From: JBFWIW01 sp050253535 | GTDB lineage: Bacteria > Bacillota > Clostridia > Oscillospirales > Oscillospiraceae | DNA length: 64,000 nucleotides | Reading direction: 5' to 3' | Assembly: GCA_050253535.1 (NCBI GenBank) | Contig: JBFWIW010000002.1 | Coordinates: forward strand, 9,420-73,419 | Part shown: positions 62,312 through 64,000 of the stretch, one piece after another | Numbering within the stretch: the first letter of the stretch is position 1 | How the letters are laid out: the number at the start of each line of letters is the position of its first letter | Translations under genes and position numbers: made by a program | Notes under the pieces: model-generated | Database searches by the model: none | What the model was told of the DNA's origin: nothing | Seen by the model: the letters and a program-made list of their open reading frames with translations, nothing else

Positions 62312-63040
62312 ATGGCCGAATGGTTTGCCAATTTTGAATCGAATTTTATCCTGAATTTCATAGTAAAGAGCCGCTGGAAATATCTTTTGACAGGTCTGGG
62401 GAACACACTGAGGATAACCCTCTTTGCACTGCTTCTTGGTATTGCCATTGGCGTCGTCATCGCCATAGTTCGCTCTACATACGACAAGACGCACGCCGAC
62501 ATGAAAAAAGGATTCGGAAGAACCATGCTGTCCTTTTTCAACGGTATCTGTAAGATATATCTGACCGTCATACGCGGAACGCCTGTCGTTGTCCAGCTAA
62601 TGATAATCTACTACGTAATTTTTGCCGCATCAAATAACGGCGTTATGATAGCTGCGCTTGCTTTCGGAATAAACTCGGGCGCATATGTCGCGGAGATATT
62701 CAGAAGCGGCATTATGTCTATTGATAACGGACAGTTTGAGGCAGGGCGTACTCTCGGTTTTGGTTATATTCAAACCATGCGTTTCGTCATCATCCCGCAG
62801 GCATTTAAAAATGTTCTGCCGGCTCTGGCAAACGAATTTATTGTACTATTAAAGGAGACATCCGTAGCGGGCTACGTCTCTGTCCACGACCTTACGAAGG
62901 GCGCCGACATAATAAGCGGCGTCACATATCAGCGTTTTATGCCGCTCATCGCGATTGCGCTCATCTATCTCGTCATGGTCATGTTTTTCACATGGCTCGT
63001 AGGCAAGCTCGAAAGGAGACTGAGAAATAGTGACCACTGA
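62312..63040 (+). CDS. Polar amino acid ABC transporter permease
   Basis: 242 residues, HisM/GlnP family with about five helices. The family motifs GLGNTLRITLFALLLGI, FLT-type segment YLTVIRGTPVVVQLMIIYY, AYVAEIFRSGIMSID and the EAA loop EAGRTLGFGYIQTMRFVIIP are clear. ATG 62312 is 7 nt after GGGAGG; ATG 62291 is in the repeat edge. It overlaps the ATPase gene by 11 nt. Confidence 0.95.
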   Translation: MAEWFANFESNFILNFIVKSRWKYLLTGLGNTLRITLFALLLGIAIGVVIAIVRSTYDKTHADMKKGFGRTMLSFFNGICKIYLTVIRGTPVVVQLMIIYYVIFAASNNGVMIAALAFGINSGAYVAEIFRSGIMSIDNGQFEAGRTLGFGYIQTMRFVIIPQAFKNVLPALANEFIVLLKETSVAGYVSVHDLTKGADIISGVTYQRFMPLIAIALIYLVMVMFFTWLVGKLERRLRNSDH

Positions 63041-63773
63041 CACGCTTATTGAGGTAAAAGACCTCAAAAAACACTTCAGGGGTGGAAGCATAAAGGCGCT
63101 TGATGGGGTTTCGGCTTCAATTGACAAGGGCGAGGTCGTCGTCGTAATCGGCCCTTCCGGGAGTGGAAAATCTACCTTTCTGCGTTGCCTGAACCTTCTT
63201 GAAATACCTACTGGCGGTACCATAACCTTTAACGGAGTGGATATTACCGACCCTACCTGCAATATAAATATACATCGCCAGAAGATGGGAATGGTATTTC
63301 AGCATTTCAATCTCTTCCCGCATATGACGATTCTGAAAAACATGACGATAGCGCCGATAACGCTCCTTAAGCTTACGAAAGAGCAAGCTGAAAAAAGGGC
63401 GATGATTCTCCTTGAGCGAGTCGGCCTAGCCGACAGGGCAGGGGCATATCCGAGCCAGCTCTCGGGCGGTCAGAAACAGCGCATTGCCATCGTGCGGGCT
63501 CTCTGCATGGAGCCTGAGGTTATGCTCTTCGACGAACCGACAAGCGCCCTCGACCCTGAAATGGTCGGAGAAGTGCTGGACGTCATGCAGAACCTCGCGA
63601 GAGAGGGTATGACGATGGTCGTCGTGACGCACGAGATGGGCTTTGCGCGAGAGGTGGGATCAAGAGTCATATTCATGGATGGGGGCAGGATAGTCGAGGA
63701 GGGGTTGCCACGCGAGCTATTTGACTCCCCGAAGAGTGACAGGCTTAAATCCTTCCTGGCTAAAGTTTTATAA
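63030..63773 (+). CDS. Polar amino acid ABC transporter ATP-binding protein
   Basis: 247 residues, GlnQ type, GTG start. Walker A GPSGSGKST, Q-loop MVFQHFNLFPHMT, signature LSGGQKQR, Walker B VMLFDEPTSALDPE and switch His in VVTHEMGFA are all intact. It powers the importer formed with the permease and the permuted binding protein. Confidence 0.96.
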   Translation: MTTDTLIEVKDLKKHFRGGSIKALDGVSASIDKGEVVVVIGPSGSGKSTFLRCLNLLEIPTGGTITFNGVDITDPTCNINIHRQKMGMVFQHFNLFPHMTILKNMTIAPITLLKLTKEQAEKRAMILLERVGLADRAGAYPSQLSGGQKQRIAIVRALCMEPEVMLFDEPTSALDPEMVGEVLDVMQNLAREGMTMVVVTHEMGFAREVGSRVIFMDGGRIVEEGLPRELFDSPKSDRLKSFLAKVL

Positions 63774-63786
63774 AAGATTAAGTAAT

Positions 63787-63817
63787 AGCGCCGGAGCAAT
63801 CGCTCCGGCGCTTTTTT
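63787..63817 (+). terminator. Terminator of the ABC importer operon
   Basis: 11-bp perfect arms AGCGCCGGAGC / GCTCCGGCGCT, 4-nt loop, T6. Confidence 0.92.
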
Positions 63818-63869
63818 ATTATTCAAAAAAACTATATTCTTACAAGGTCTTGCCTCACCGAGATGTTAC

Positions 63870-64000
63870 TTAAAGAAAGATGGCAAATACTATCGGTATG
63901 GTAATTAGTGCAAAAACACTTGATATAAGCGCCATGCTGGCGGCTTCCGTAGTATCTCCGCCGTACGCAGTGGGGATGATTATGGGGTTTAAGCCGAGAG
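63870..64000 (-). CDS. AEC-family transporter, C-terminal end only (partial)
   Basis: Only the last 43 codons are in the window. On the - strand the frame reads LGLNPIIIPTAYGGDTTEAA and ends MALISSVFALITIPIVFAIFL before TAA. NP..IP.AYGGD followed by a final hydrophobic helix is typical of the auxin efflux carrier (AEC) family C-terminus. The substrate (organic acid or amino acid) is unknown. Confidence 0.75.
   Translation of the reverse strand, partial: LGLNPIIIPTAYGGDTTEAASMALISSVFALITIPIVFAIFL

Noticed and set aside
1..64000. CRISPR array or prophage
   Set aside because: No regularly spaced direct repeats, cas genes, integrases or phage structural genes were seen in the window.

Overview
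The window looks like a chromosomal core segment of an endospore-forming, low-to-mid GC Clostridia, probably in or near Oscillospirales. The lineage is inferred from gene order and gene families; no search was run. Sporulation genes (ylmC/ymxH-like, ylbJ, yqfC, yqfD, SpoVD- and SpoVE-type genes), a meso-DAP type MurE, an era-yqzL-recO order and strong GGAGG ribosome binding sites all point to a Gram-positive-type Firmicute. Nearly all core genes lie on the + strand.

Region 1 (1-3660) is AT-richer and accessory in character. It holds a broken PadR regulator, a divergent AraC regulator / EamA exporter pair, a hydrolase gene fragment and a lone methyltransferase, and it ends at the 3' side of a tRNA-Leu(CAG) gene. 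Region 2 (3.9-12 kb) holds a formamidase-type gene, a flavin reductase-like gene, hflX, yigZ, dgt and the dnaG-rpoD pair. Region 3 (12-17.2 kb) has a dispersed repeat, a large signal-less repeat protein on the - strand, mgtE behind a long structured leader, and a ylmC-like sporulation gene. Region 4 (17.2-30 kb) has rpsB-tsf, a CaCA antiporter, ylbJ, then the classical yqfC-yqfD-phoH-ybeY-dgkA-era-yqzL-recO run and mutS2. Region 5 (30-36.7 kb) has ptsH, uvrC-rsmD-coaD plus a coiled-coil gene, and a divergent IclR / aldehyde dehydrogenase pair. Region 6 (37-50 kb) is a dcw cluster: mraZ-rsmH-ftsL-spoVD-murE-mraY-spoVE-murG-murA-divIB-ftsZ. It lacks murF, murD, murC and ftsA. Region 7 (50-55 kb) has a YihY protein, a tetrahydrofolate riboswitch controlling folT-folC, a DUF554 protein with a long leader, an unexplained structured-RNA candidate, and trmL. 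Region 8 (55-61 kb) has an aminotransferase and the lower-glycolysis genes pgk-tpiA-gpmI-eno, without gap. Region 9 (61-64 kb) is a polar amino acid ABC importer followed by the end of an AEC-family transporter.

The most unusual items are these. (1) The substrate-binding protein at 61264-62070 appears circularly permuted: the block that normally ends this family sits directly after the lipoprotein signal, and the protein stops where that block should begin. (2) There are two families of roughly 150-bp dispersed repeats with terminal inverted repeats. Copies of one family lie directly upstream of two genes (hflX and the CaCA antiporter) whose reading frames seem to need AUU/AUA/AUC starts. A copy of the other lies inside the ABC importer operon. 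(3) A multi-helix region with a terminator at 54062-54366 resembles an RNA gene I cannot name. (4) There are long structured leaders before mgtE and the DUF554 gene.

Most gene starts were chosen from ribosome binding sites and family N-termini, and several differ from the longest open frame. All RNA structures were found by eye.
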